From contig USQH01000017.1 of NCBI GenBank assembly GCA_900556765.1, positions 1 to 19,167 of the forward strand: DNA of 19,167 nt, given 5' to 3'. Every line of letters begins with the position of its first letter. The first letter of the stretch is position 1. Positions 7,701 through 14,402 of this stretch are shown piece after piece. The position numbers and the translations under genes are program-made. Source of the stretch: an uncultured Oscillospiraceae bacterium (GTDB lineage Bacteria; Bacillota; Clostridia; Oscillospirales; Acutalibacteraceae). The notes below the pieces were generated by a model. The model was not told the origin of the DNA, made no database searches, and was given only the letters and a program-made list of their open reading frames with translations.

Positions 7701-8278
7701 ATGTAAACATCATGGTATTCGATACCGAGGTTTACTCCAACACCGGCGGTCAGGCTTCTAAGGCTTCCCAGATCGGTCAGGTTGCTCAGTTTGCAGCTGC
7801 CGGTAAGGCCATTGCCAAGAAGTCGCTTGCCGAAATCGCTATGTCATACGGCTACGTTTACGTTGCTCAGATCGCCATGGGCGCTGATATGAACCAGACC
7901 CTCAAGGCCATTCAGGAGGCCGAGGCTTATCCGGGTCCGTCCCTCATCATCGGCTATGCTCCGTGCGAAATGCACTCCATCAAGGGCGGCATGACCAATT
8001 GCCAGGCCGAGATGAAGAAGGCTGTTGACTGCGGCTACTGGAATATGTTCCGCTTCAACCCGGCTCTTAAGGCTCAGGGCAAGAACCCGTTCACCATCGA
8101 CTCCAAGGCGGCTTCCACCGACTATAAGGAGTTCATCATGAACGAGGCTCGCTACTCCTCACTGATGAGATCCAATCCGGAGCGTGCAACCGCTCTGTTC
8201 GACAAGGCTGTTGAAAACTCCAAGGCTCGTTACGATCACCTTCTCAAGCTGAAGGCGCTCTACGAAGTCGAGGAATAA
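4736..8278 (+). CDS. nifJ: Pyruvate:ferredoxin (flavodoxin) oxidoreductase
   Basis: A complete 1180-residue single-chain PFOR, the usual length. It oxidatively decarboxylates pyruvate to acetyl-CoA and CO2, passing electrons to ferredoxin in the cytoplasm. The substrate and TPP residues fall at the same numbers as in the Desulfovibrio africanus enzyme: Thr31 (YPITPSSP), Glu64 (EMQSEAGAAG) and Arg114 (HVSAR). The ferredoxin-like domain carries two 4Cys clusters (C695/698/701/705 and C750/753/756/760). The proximal cluster ligands are C815, C818, C843 and C1077. The TPP pyrophosphate motif is GGDGWAYDIGFGG from 967, with Asn1002 in YSNTGGQ. An alanine-rich insert around 890-950 contains an additional CDIC pair (945/948). 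AAGGAGG lies 8 nt before the ATG. Codon use is strongly biased (AAG, GAG, C-ending codons) unlike the neighbours, as expected for a very highly expressed gene. It has its own promoter. Confidence 0.98.
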   Translation: MARKMKTMDGNNAAAYVSYAFTEVAGIYPITPSSPMADYVDQWSAAGQKNIFGTTVKVAEMQSEAGAAGTVHGSLAAGALTTTYTASQGLLLMIPNMYKIAGELLPTVFHVSARCVASHALNIFGDHSDVYACRQTGFAMLAETNPQEVMDLGAVAHLAAIKGRVPFINFFDGFRTSHEIQKIEVWNYDDLKEMCDMDAVKAFRQRALNPEHPTMRGSHENGDIFFQHREACNKYYDAVPAIVEEYMGKVNEKLGTDYKLFNYYGAPDAERVIVAMGSICDVAEEVIDYMNANGEKVGLVKVRLYRPFSAEKLVEAIPATAKKIAVLDRTKEPGALGEPLYMDVVTACASLGKSYKIIGGRYGLGSKDTPPASIFAVYEELSKAEPKHQFTIGINDDVTGLSLEEKPSPNTAAAGTIECKFWGLGGDGTVGANKNSIKIIGDHTDKYVQAYFQYDSKKTGGITISHLRFGDKPIKSPYYVNKADFVACHNPSYVIKGYKMVNDVKPGGVFLINCQWDAAELDKHMPAEAKRYIANNNIQLYTVNAIDLAAQIGMGKRTNTILQSAFFALAKILPAEDAIKYMKEKAEASYMKKGKDVVEMNWKAIDAGATAFVKIDVPADWANAEDKTAVVVENGPAKLVKMVDNILKPVGKMDGDSLPVSAFIDHVDGTFEQGASAYEKRGVAVMVPEWNADTCAKCNKCAFVCPHATIRPFAMSDEEVAAAPANMKKAPKPVVKTNYTYTLAVSPLDCMGCGVCIGVCPTNSLKMVPAESQLAEQDVFDYCVANVTEKPEVTASLNVISSQYKQPLLEFSGSCAGCAETSYARLITQLFGDRMYISNATGCSSIWGGPAATSPYTVNKDGHGPAWANSLFEDNAEHGYGMYLGQKAIRNRLIDDAKAVAESDKASAELKAAAEKYLDTLTDSAANSVAAKALAAEAAKTANKCDICKDIAENKEYLSKKSVWIFGGDGWAYDIGFGGVDHVLASGEDVNIMVFDTEVYSNTGGQASKASQIGQVAQFAAAGKAIAKKSLAEIAMSYGYVYVAQIAMGADMNQTLKAIQEAEAYPGPSLIIGYAPCEMHSIKGGMTNCQAEMKKAVDCGYWNMFRFNPALKAQGKNPFTIDSKAASTDYKEFIMNEARYSSLMRSNPERATALFDKAVENSKARYDHLLKLKALYEVEE

Positions 8279-8300
8279 GACAATCGGTCGTAAATAGCTG

Positions 8301-8336
8301 AAACGCCGCTTTCACGGTAACGTGGGAGCGGCGTTT
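8301..8336 (+). terminator. Hairpin after nifJ (terminator or 3'-end stabiliser)
   Basis: AAACGCCGCT (8301-8310) pairs with AGCGGCGTTT (8327-8336). Inside, CACG/CGTG closes a GTAA tetraloop of the GNRA type. It starts 22 nt after the nifJ stop codon. No U-tract follows directly (ACCGCTGTTTT), so it may act as an RNA-stabilising 3' end as much as a terminator. Confidence 0.7.
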
Positions 8337-8374
8337 ACCGCTGTTTTAACAGCGATTTTTGGCTAATTTGCCTA

Positions 8375-8403
8375 TAACAAAGAGGCTCAAAAAATGGTAT
8401 AAT
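8375..8403 (+). promoter_or_regulatory. Extended -10 promoter of the CarD-like gene
   Basis: TGGTATAAT (8395-8403) is an extended -10 with a perfect TATAAT. The region 17 nt upstream (TAACAA, 8375-8380) is a poor -35, so the extended TG motif probably carries recognition. Transcription would start about 8410. Confidence 0.6.
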
Positions 8404-8404
8404 G

Positions 8405-8468
8405 GATGCATAAGAAAAACAGATAGTTTATGCATCACGCGGCTGTTCCGTTTGCTTCGGTACGGCCG
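8405..8468 (+). other. Two-hairpin leader of the CarD-like gene
   Basis: GATGCATAA (8405-8413) is exactly repaired by TTATGCATC (8428-8436). CGGCTGTTCCG (8440-8450) pairs with CGGTACGGCCG (8458-8468) apart from one wobble and one mismatch, and is followed by TTT. The first repeat straddles the predicted start site, so as DNA it could be an operator; the second would be in the RNA, 20 nt before the start codon and just upstream of the GGGGAG ribosome site. Confidence 0.5.
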
Positions 8469-8488
8469 TTTCATGTGGGGAGAAAGAA

Positions 8489-8983
8489 ATGTATAATGTA
8501 AACGACTATATCAGCTACGGCTCAACGGGAGTATGCCGCATTGCTGAAATTAAACGCGAACGTATTCGCGGTGTGACAAAGGAATATTATGTACTCCGTC
8601 CGGTTTTTGCCGAAAACTCGACCGTATATGTACCGATCGACAACGAGGATCTGGTATCAAAAATACGCAGTGTGCTGACCTGTGACGAACTGAATCTGCT
8701 GCTCAGTGATGAAAGCATTGAGGAGGACGGCTGGATAACAAACGACTATGAACGGATGGAAAAATACCGTGAAATAATCAAAGGCGGCGACCGCAGACAG
8801 GTAATACGCATCGTTCGCTCCATTCACTGCCACCAACGTGAACTGCTCGGCAGAAATAAGCGACTGCACGTCAGCGACGAGCGCATAAAAAAAGAAGCCG
8901 AGTCGCTCATTTGCAGCGAAGTCGCGTTTATTAAGAATATAACGCCGGAAAAAGCACTGCCCATCGTACTTGGCAACGTGTAA
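8489..8983 (+). CDS. CarD/CdnL/TRCF-domain RNA polymerase-binding regulator
   Basis: A 164-residue protein. Residues 1-60 match the CarD_CdnL_TRCF RNA-polymerase-interacting domain: the Tudor-like strand pattern MYNVNDYISYGSTGVCRIAEI, then YYVLRPVFAENSTVYVPIDNEDLV. The remaining 100 residues are charged and helical, as in the CarD-like proteins of Clostridia. Proteins of this family bind the RNA polymerase beta subunit and modulate open-complex stability; which promoters this one serves cannot be told from the sequence. The C-terminal half is more divergent than mycobacterial CarD. GGGGAG lies 8 nt before the ATG. It is monocistronic between an extended -10 promoter and a strong terminator. 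Confidence 0.87.
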   Translation: MYNVNDYISYGSTGVCRIAEIKRERIRGVTKEYYVLRPVFAENSTVYVPIDNEDLVSKIRSVLTCDELNLLLSDESIEEDGWITNDYERMEKYREIIKGGDRRQVIRIVRSIHCHQRELLGRNKRLHVSDERIKKEAESLICSEVAFIKNITPEKALPIVLGNV

Positions 8984-8997
8984 ACAGAATAATAATT

Positions 8998-9027
8998 TAA
9001 GCGTATCAATGAGATACGCTTATTTTT
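8998..9027 (+). terminator. Rho-independent terminator of the CarD-like gene
   Basis: TAAGCGTATC and GATACGCTTA form a perfect 10-bp stem with an AATGA loop, followed immediately by TTTTT. It begins 15 nt after the stop codon. Confidence 0.93.
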
Positions 9028-9047
9028 ATGCCCAAATATTTTTATAC

Positions 9048-9097
9048 ATTTTGAAATTTGCTTTACAGAGGTAAAATCCATTTCAAAATATTTTTTT
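9048..9097 (+). repeat. AT-rich nested inverted repeat upstream of the GntR promoter
   Basis: ATTTTGAAAT (9048-9057) and ATTTCAAAAT (9080-9089) are perfect complements. Between them TTTAC and GTAAA form a second short pairing around AGAG. A run of seven T follows (9091-9097). It could be a weak back-up terminator for the CarD unit or a DNA site, since it ends 12 nt before the -35 of the GntR promoter. Confidence 0.5.
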
Positions 9098-9108
9098 CAT
9101 AATAACTA

Positions 9109-9137
9109 TTGACAAAGCAAAATATGCGTGGTATGTT
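9109..9137 (+). promoter_or_regulatory. Promoter of the GntR/ABC operon
   Basis: A perfect TTGACA (9109-9114), a 17-nt spacer and TATGTT (9132-9137). The -10 runs directly into the large palindrome, so a bound repressor would exclude RNA polymerase. Confidence 0.75.
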
Positions 9138-9171
9138 ATAGGTGTACTATTCGTGATAGTACACCTATAAC
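9135..9171 (+). promoter_or_regulatory. Palindromic operator at the start site of the GntR/ABC operon
   Basis: Left arm GTTATAGGTGTACTAT (9135-9150) and right arm ATAGTACACCTATAAC (9156-9171) are perfect 16-bp complements around a 5-nt centre TCGTG. It overlaps the last bases of the -10 and covers the expected transcription start. GntR-family operators are inverted repeats with conserved GT and AC, and YtrA-type repressors typically control their own operon, so this is the likely binding site of the repressor encoded 40 nt downstream. The same sequence in RNA would form a hairpin at the extreme 5' end. Confidence 0.85.
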
Positions 9172-9210
9172 TTTTAGTTTACAGAGAAAAAAACGAAAAG
9201 GAGGAGAGTC

Positions 9211-9591
9211 ATGTTCTGTATTGATCCGATGTCACGCTGTCCGGTATACGAGCAGTTGGTCGAACAGGCAGAGACATACATATTAAAGCACATTTTATCC
9301 GCCGGCGACCAAATGCCGTCGGTACGCAGTCTTTCGATCGAGCTGTCGATCAACCCAAACACTGTGCAAAAGGCTTATTCCGAGCTTGACTCATGCGGCA
9401 TTATTTACTCGGTTCCCGGAAAGGGCTGTTTCATCTCCGACGATGCTGTGCAGCTTATTGAAAAAAAGCGGCGTACCAATCTGAACAACGTCAAAGAACA
9501 AATCAAAGAATTAAAGCTCGCCGGAATAACTAAAGATGAGCTGACCGAGCTTATCAACCAAATCTATGATGTGAGAGGTGCAGAAAAATGA
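9211..9591 (+). CDS. GntR-family repressor, YtrA subfamily
   Basis: A 126-residue regulator, the small size typical of the YtrA subfamily. Residues 9-75 form the winged helix-turn-helix (PVYEQLVEQAETYILKHILS, then GDQMPSVRSLSIELSINPNTVQKAYSELDSCGII, and the wing YSVPGKGCFI). The rest is a short helical dimerisation tail with no effector-binding domain of the FadR or UTRA type. YtrA proteins repress the ABC transporter genes next to them and often respond to cell-wall antibiotics. AGGAGG lies 8 nt before the ATG. The stop codon overlaps the ATPase start (ATGA), and a perfect palindrome on the promoter is the likely operator. Confidence 0.93.
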   Translation: MFCIDPMSRCPVYEQLVEQAETYILKHILSAGDQMPSVRSLSIELSINPNTVQKAYSELDSCGIIYSVPGKGCFISDDAVQLIEKKRRTNLNNVKEQIKELKLAGITKDELTELINQIYDVRGAEK

Positions 9592-10490
9592 TAGTTGCGG
9601 AAAACGTAGTTAAAAAATTCGACGACTTTACCGCACTTGACCGTATATCATGCAAAATTCAGGAAGGCTGCATATACGGCATGGTCGGCTCCAACGGAGC
9701 GGGCAAATCGACCTTCCTGCGTATGATTGCCGGCATATACCGTGCCGACGAGGGCAGCATCACCATTGACGGCGAGCCCGTGTACGAAAATCCCAATGTA
9801 AAAAGCAAAATTATGTTTGTTCCCGACGACCTTTACTTTATTAACGGCGCGTCTATGGATCGCATGGCAAAGCTGTATCGGGCGGTATACCCCACATTTG
9901 ACGACGCACGCTACCGCGAGCTTGCTGCCGGTTTCGGGCTGAACACAAAAGCCAGCATTAACACCTTTTCAAAGGGCATGAAGCGGCAGGCGGCGACAAT
10001 TCTTTCACTTGCCACCCGTCCGGCGTACATATTCTTTGATGAGACCTTTGACGGGCTTGACCCGATCATGCGTAATCTGGTCAAAAAACTGATATGTGAG
10101 GATGTAATTGACCGAAAGGCTACCGCTATCATCACATCGCACTCACTGCGCGAATTGGAGGACACCTGCGATCAGCTTTCACTGCTGCATAAGGGCGGTC
10201 TGGTATTTGAAAGCGATATCCAAAACCTGAAAACCAGCCTGTTTAAGGTACAGATCGCATTCCCGGAGGAATACGACCGCGCAAAATTCAACGGTATTGA
10301 GATACTGAAATTCATTAAACACGGTTCGGTGGCGAATTTTATTGTCCGCGGCAATCGCGATGTGACCGTTTCGGCGCTGTCCGCCATGAGCCCGACGCTG
10401 CTTGATGTGCTTCCGCTCTCCCTTGAGGAAGTTTTCACATATGAAATGGAAGCGCTCGGCTACGATTTTAAAGATATACTGGAGGGATAA
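9588..10490 (+). CDS. ABC transporter ATP-binding protein (YtrB-like)
   Basis: A 300-residue ABC ATPase. Walker A is GSNGAGKS at 34-41, the signature is FSKGM at 127-131 (a degenerate form common in this group), Walker B is YIFFDE at 147-152 followed by the D-loop GLD, and the switch histidine is His185 (SHS). The usual Q-loop glutamine is not seen: the segment reads MFVPDDLYF, as in other YtrB/BcrA-like ATPases. Residues 210-300 are a C-terminal extension of the type found in ABC-2 exporters. It should energise the permease encoded 2 nt downstream. It overlaps the repressor gene by 4 nt. The substrate is unknown; antibiotic detoxification or envelope-stress roles are known for related YtrA-controlled systems. 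Confidence 0.94.
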   Translation: MIVAENVVKKFDDFTALDRISCKIQEGCIYGMVGSNGAGKSTFLRMIAGIYRADEGSITIDGEPVYENPNVKSKIMFVPDDLYFINGASMDRMAKLYRAVYPTFDDARYRELAAGFGLNTKASINTFSKGMKRQAATILSLATRPAYIFFDETFDGLDPIMRNLVKKLICEDVIDRKATAIITSHSLRELEDTCDQLSLLHKGGLVFESDIQNLKTSLFKVQIAFPEEYDRAKFNGIEILKFIKHGSVANFIVRGNRDVTVSALSAMSPTLLDVLPLSLEEVFTYEMEALGYDFKDILEG

Positions 10491-10492
10491 GC

Positions 10493-12748
10493 ATGAAAAA
10501 AAGAATATTCAGTCCGGGAATTTTTATTGAATCAATGCGGCAGCTCAAAATAGCCGGACTCATTTTTTCGATAGTTATGTGCATTGAGGCAGTGATGATA
10601 ACAGTCGGCTCGCTCATTGATGTTACATCAGGCAGCGCATCCGGCAATGCAACAGCTACCGCCGTCACCATACTGCAAATTCATCCCATAATTGTGCTGA
10701 CAATGATTGCTGCTCCGATACTGATGTTGTGCGCGTTTAATTGGCTCAACCGCCGCAACACCAGCGACTTTTACCACTCAATATGCGAAACGCGCGAATG
10801 TGTTTTTATCAGCACAGCGGCGGCAGTTATTGCATGGACGCTCATTGCAATACTTTCAAGCACGCTCATTGCGGTTGTATCGCATCAAATATTTCCGCAC
10901 CTGTTTATAATCAACTACACGACTGTTTTTACATGCATGTTCACCGTTTTTGCCGGTTCAATGTTTACAGCCGCCTGTGTTGCCGTTGCAATGGCTGTCA
11001 CCGGCACGGTTTTCAATAACATTATTATTTCCGGCATACTGATGTTCCTGCCGCAGTCACTCATTTTTGCGGTTCGCACTGCCGTAGACCATACGGTTCC
11101 GATAATGACCGGCTATGATCTGCTGGGCAAATCGTACAATGTGATTTTCTCTTTGTTTGAAGAAACATTTTTCGGTTATAATCAGCCGTTATACAGTATA
11201 CCGTCTGGCATTTACACGCTGGTTATCGCTCTGCTCTACTTTGTTCTGGCGCTATTCCTTTTTAAAATCAGAAAAAGTGAATACGCAGGCAACCCGTCAG
11301 TAGGCAAAAAGATGCAGGTGCTTTGTCGCGTACTGGTCGGTACAGTGTTTTCCATTATTCCGACATTTTTTATTTTCGGATTGATCGTAGGCAATGCTCA
11401 TTTATCAGCCGATGAATTGTTTGGAATAATCGTGCTTTACATCATCATGATCGTCGCCGTATGCGTATACGAGCTGATCTCCTCAAAAAAGATTCGCAAC
11501 CTTATCGGCGCCGCAAAGTCTCTTATCCCCATCGCGGTCATTAACCTTGCGATAATAGGCATAATGTACGGCGCATACACATGGGCAATTTCATTTACTC
11601 CCGACGCAGGCGATATAAAATCGATCAGCATAATAACATCTGATTCCTTATACTATCAAAACAATGCAAACACCGGCTACTTTAACGCTATGTCCAAAAA
11701 AATCGAAATCAAAAACGCAAATGCCAAAGAAATTATAAGCACGGCTCTCAGTTCATGCGTGGAGAAAATCAAAGAAGGCCGCGATCCGATAGATTCCGAT
11801 TATACCTACATAGTAAAGATCAACACATTTACAGGCACACGTTACCGCGCTGTTTCTATGACCGCTGAACAGTATCAGTCAATGCGTGATATTATGAGTC
11901 AAACAGATGAATACCGCAAGCTGTACACAGAGCTGCCAACAGGAAACACTGTTAATATCAGTGCCTCGGCATACTATTACAGCGATTACAATGAAACTGA
12001 AATTGAGTTGACCAAAGCACAGCAAAACAAGCTGTATGAACTGGTTTGCAGCGATCATAAAGCCCTTGGCTTTGACAGGGCGTATGCAAAACTACGCAAT
12101 GAGTTGAGCGAGGACTCAATAGGCAACATAACTGTAAATGTTCAGTTGGGTACCGACAATTACATCTTCGATATCAATATTTCCAACGATATGCCGCAAG
12201 CCTTCGACTACCTGATGCAGATTATCTGCAAAAATCAAGCCGATTCAATCCCTTCGCTTGCCGACATGGTAGAAAAATGCAAAGTCGACAATGACAATTA
12301 TAACGACTATGAAAAGGGTTCTTACGAAGAATGGAATATGGATATTACGCTTTTCAACATTACAGGTTTTGAAGAGGTAGATGTTGAAACGACAGATGAA
12401 TCGTCGGAACAGCCGTACATTGAATCAAGGCAAATAAACACTAAAAAGCTTGCCGAGCTTATTCGTAAAAACGCCGGCAAGGAAATTAAGCACGATACTC
12501 CTATGATTACCATAAATGTATCCCGCTATGTATACGATAGTATTAATGACACTGGCAATGACACTTTTTATATGGCTTACATTGCGCTTGACAGCAACAA
12601 GTTCATTGACCTCGTAAAAGCTATCGGAAACGATGAGCTTATAAAAGAGGTAACCGACCTTGCGAGCGGTGCGGCCGATCCGAGCAATACAAACGAGACG
12701 ACCGGCTCCGATACGGCCGGAGGCCGCGCCGCACAGGCAGCCGCCTGA
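10493..12748 (+). CDS. ABC-2-like permease with large extracytoplasmic domain
   Basis: A 751-residue membrane protein. About nine hydrophobic segments are seen, near 20-40, 62-84, 105-130, 140-163, 165-195, 240-258, 278-300, 308-328 and 345-365. Residues 370-751 are hydrophilic, contain no membrane segment and should face outside, ending in a Gly/Ser/Ala/Thr-rich tail (SNTNETTGSDTAGG). The first part resembles the permeases of YtrA-linked ABC transporters (NRRNTSDFYHSICETRE is typical). The second part resembles the domain I remember as DUF6449, but I cannot confirm this. No second permease is present, so the transporter is probably a homodimer of this protein with two ATPase copies. Export of an antimicrobial or an envelope component is possible; the substrate is not known. 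GGAGGG lies 6 nt before the ATG. Confidence 0.85.
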   Translation: MKKRIFSPGIFIESMRQLKIAGLIFSIVMCIEAVMITVGSLIDVTSGSASGNATATAVTILQIHPIIVLTMIAAPILMLCAFNWLNRRNTSDFYHSICETRECVFISTAAAVIAWTLIAILSSTLIAVVSHQIFPHLFIINYTTVFTCMFTVFAGSMFTAACVAVAMAVTGTVFNNIIISGILMFLPQSLIFAVRTAVDHTVPIMTGYDLLGKSYNVIFSLFEETFFGYNQPLYSIPSGIYTLVIALLYFVLALFLFKIRKSEYAGNPSVGKKMQVLCRVLVGTVFSIIPTFFIFGLIVGNAHLSADELFGIIVLYIIMIVAVCVYELISSKKIRNLIGAAKSLIPIAVINLAIIGIMYGAYTWAISFTPDAGDIKSISIITSDSLYYQNNANTGYFNAMSKKIEIKNANAKEIISTALSSCVEKIKEGRDPIDSDYTYIVKINTFTGTRYRAVSMTAEQYQSMRDIMSQTDEYRKLYTELPTGNTVNISASAYYYSDYNETEIELTKAQQNKLYELVCSDHKALGFDRAYAKLRNELSEDSIGNITVNVQLGTDNYIFDINISNDMPQAFDYLMQIICKNQADSIPSLADMVEKCKVDNDNYNDYEKGSYEEWNMDITLFNITGFEEVDVETTDESSEQPYIESRQINTKKLAELIRKNAGKEIKHDTPMITINVSRYVYDSINDTGNDTFYMAYIALDSNKFIDLVKAIGNDELIKEVTDLASGAADPSNTNETTGSDTAGGRAAQAAA

Positions 12749-12826
12749 TTACCGAAAGAGTCATCCGTTATCACTTTTTATACCCTCCTTATTATTTCGT
12801 TTACTCCCTGACCCCTAACAGGGCGT

Positions 12827-12875
12827 AAAAAAATTACCGCGACGGTTCACATAACCGACGCGGTAATTCTTTTTT
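12827..12875. terminator. Bidirectional terminator between the ABC operon and murC
   Basis: AATTACCGCG (12832-12841) pairs with CGCGGTAATT (12859-12868). CGGTT and AACCG extend the stem inside, around a CACAT loop. A run of A precedes it and CTTTTTT follows, so it has a U-tract for both the plus-strand ABC operon and the convergent murC transcript. Confidence 0.92.
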
Positions 12876-12911
12876 CAAATATATTTGCAAATTAAATAAA
12901 AGTCTGTATTT

Positions 12912-14297
12912 TTATTGTTCGTCCAATTTTCTGAGCATAATCTTTGCCGCCTTATAAATATCACCGCAGCCGAGGGTTATAACGAGGTCGCCCTCTTTGG
13001 CGTTTTCGACGATATAATCGGCAATCTGCTCAAACGTATCGAAATAGACCGAGTTCGGCACCTTTTCGGCAAGCTGGGAGACGTGCACGCCATAGGTATT
13101 GATCTCGCGCGAGCCCATTATCTGTGCAAGCACAGCCTGATCGGCGATCTGCAACACGCGGGCAAAGTCGTCCATCAGCATGACCGTGCGGCTGAATGTA
13201 AAAGGCTGAAAAACCGCAAAAACGCGGTTATATCCCATAGTTTTGGCTGTTTTCAGCGTCACCTCAAGCTCACGCGGATGATGTGCATAATCGTCGGCAA
13301 TAGTAATGCCTCTCGGACGACCGAGTATTTCAAAGCGTCGTCCGGCACCTCCGAAGCGTGACAGTCCGTACTGAACATCATCTGCGCTCGCTCCCGACAG
13401 CATTGCCGCTGCCGCTGCCGCGACCGCGTTCGCCACATTGTGGCGTCCGGGACAGCCGAGCGAAATATGCGTCAGCGTCTTTCCGCCGCTGCACAGGTCA
13501 AATTCATAAAATCCGCCGTGCGACATGGCAACATTCGCGGCATAGTAATCGTCACATTCGCGTTCACCGAAGGTGACAACGCGGGTATCAATGCCATCGG
13601 CAGCAATCATACTGCGTTCGTCGTCGCCGTTGACTATCGCGTACTTGGTAGCCGAGCCGATAAACTGCCTGAACGAGCCGATCAAATGATCAATTGTTTT
13701 GAAATACTCCATGTGATCCTCATCGACATTGAGCAGTACGGCGATATCGGGTGACTCCGTTAAAAATGTGTCGACATACTCGCACGACTCGCAGACAAGC
13801 GTCTCGGAATCACCGCAAATACCGTTTGAGCCGATGAGCGGCAGCTTGCCGCCGATGACCGCCGACGGAGAAAGGTTTGCATCTATCAAAATTTGTGTTA
13901 TCATAGATGTAACGGTGGTTTTGCCGTGAGTACCGCATACACCGATAACGTTGTCAAACTTGCGCGTGACCGCTCCGAGCAAATAGGAACGCTCGAGGGT
14001 CGGTATGCCGAGTCGGGCAGCCTCGGTAAGCTCGGGATTATCCTTCATAATCGCGGCAGAATAGATAACAAGCTCGGCACCGTGAACATTCTCCGGCTTA
14101 TGACCGAGCGTAACCGGCACGCCGAGCGCCTGTATCCGAGCGAGAGTATCGGTCTGATTATTGTCCGAGCCGGTCAGCTCGTACCCCTTTTTGAGCAAAA
14201 TTTCGGCAAGCGGGCACATTCCCGCGCCACCGATGCCGATCATGTGAATTTTTTTCACGCTGTCGATCAGCTTATCGTATTCGTTGAGCTGTTTCAT
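12912..14297 (-). CDS. murC: UDP-N-acetylmuramate--L-alanine ligase
   Basis: A 461-residue Mur ligase, normal length. It adds L-alanine to UDP-MurNAc with ATP, the first step of the peptide stem of peptidoglycan, in the cytoplasm. Domain 1 starts with the UDP-binding loop MIGIGGAGMCPLAE. The ATP-binding loop is GTHGKTT at about residues 122-128. The central domain has ESCEYVDTFL and LNVDEDHMEYF, and the C-terminal domain has GRRFEILG, IADDYAHHPRE and VFQPFTFSRT, the hallmark MurC motifs. An in-frame TTG at 14300 would add one residue. I chose the ATG because AGGGG lies 8 nt before it. The gene converges on the ABC operon and diverges from cca, with its own promoter in the 105-nt gap. Confidence 0.97.
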   Translation of the reverse strand: MKQLNEYDKLIDSVKKIHMIGIGGAGMCPLAEILLKKGYELTGSDNNQTDTLARIQALGVPVTLGHKPENVHGAELVIYSAAIMKDNPELTEAARLGIPTLERSYLLGAVTRKFDNVIGVCGTHGKTTVTSMITQILIDANLSPSAVIGGKLPLIGSNGICGDSETLVCESCEYVDTFLTESPDIAVLLNVDEDHMEYFKTIDHLIGSFRQFIGSATKYAIVNGDDERSMIAADGIDTRVVTFGERECDDYYAANVAMSHGGFYEFDLCSGGKTLTHISLGCPGRHNVANAVAAAAAAMLSGASADDVQYGLSRFGGAGRRFEILGRPRGITIADDYAHHPRELEVTLKTAKTMGYNRVFAVFQPFTFSRTVMLMDDFARVLQIADQAVLAQIMGSREINTYGVHVSQLAEKVPNSVYFDTFEQIADYIVENAKEGDLVITLGCGDIYKAAKIMLRKLDEQ

Positions 14298-14329
14298 CAA
14301 TATCGCCCCTGTTAAGATCGGATTACCGA

Positions 14330-14360
14330 TTGAATAATTTACCTTATATTAAATTATATT
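14330..14360 (+). promoter_or_regulatory. Possible promoter of cca
   Basis: TTGAAT (14330-14335) and TATATT (14355-14360), with a spacer of 19 nt that is longer than ideal. The -10 overlaps that of murC on the other strand, so the two promoters may compete. Confidence 0.4.
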
Positions 14361-14381
14361 ACCACTTTTTTGCCCGGTTAA
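14353..14381 (-). promoter_or_regulatory. Promoter of murC
   Basis: On the minus strand TTAACC (14381-14376), a 17-nt spacer and a perfect TATAAT (14358-14353). It lies within the murC-cca gap, about 55 nt from the murC start codon. Confidence 0.6.
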
Positions 14382-14402
14382 CAACCGAATAAGGACATTT
14401 TT

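Noticed and set aside
7343..7713. Several open frames of 107-118 codons within nifJ
   Set aside because: They cover the PFOR alanine-rich insert and TPP region in other frames and have no start signals.
9135..9171. The palindrome as an intrinsic terminator
   Set aside because: It has no adequate U-tract, overlaps a promoter -10 and precedes its own GntR gene; an operator explains it better.
14298..14300. TTG as the murC start
   Set aside because: The adjacent ATG at 14297 has the better 8-nt spacing from AGGGG and the extension is a single residue.
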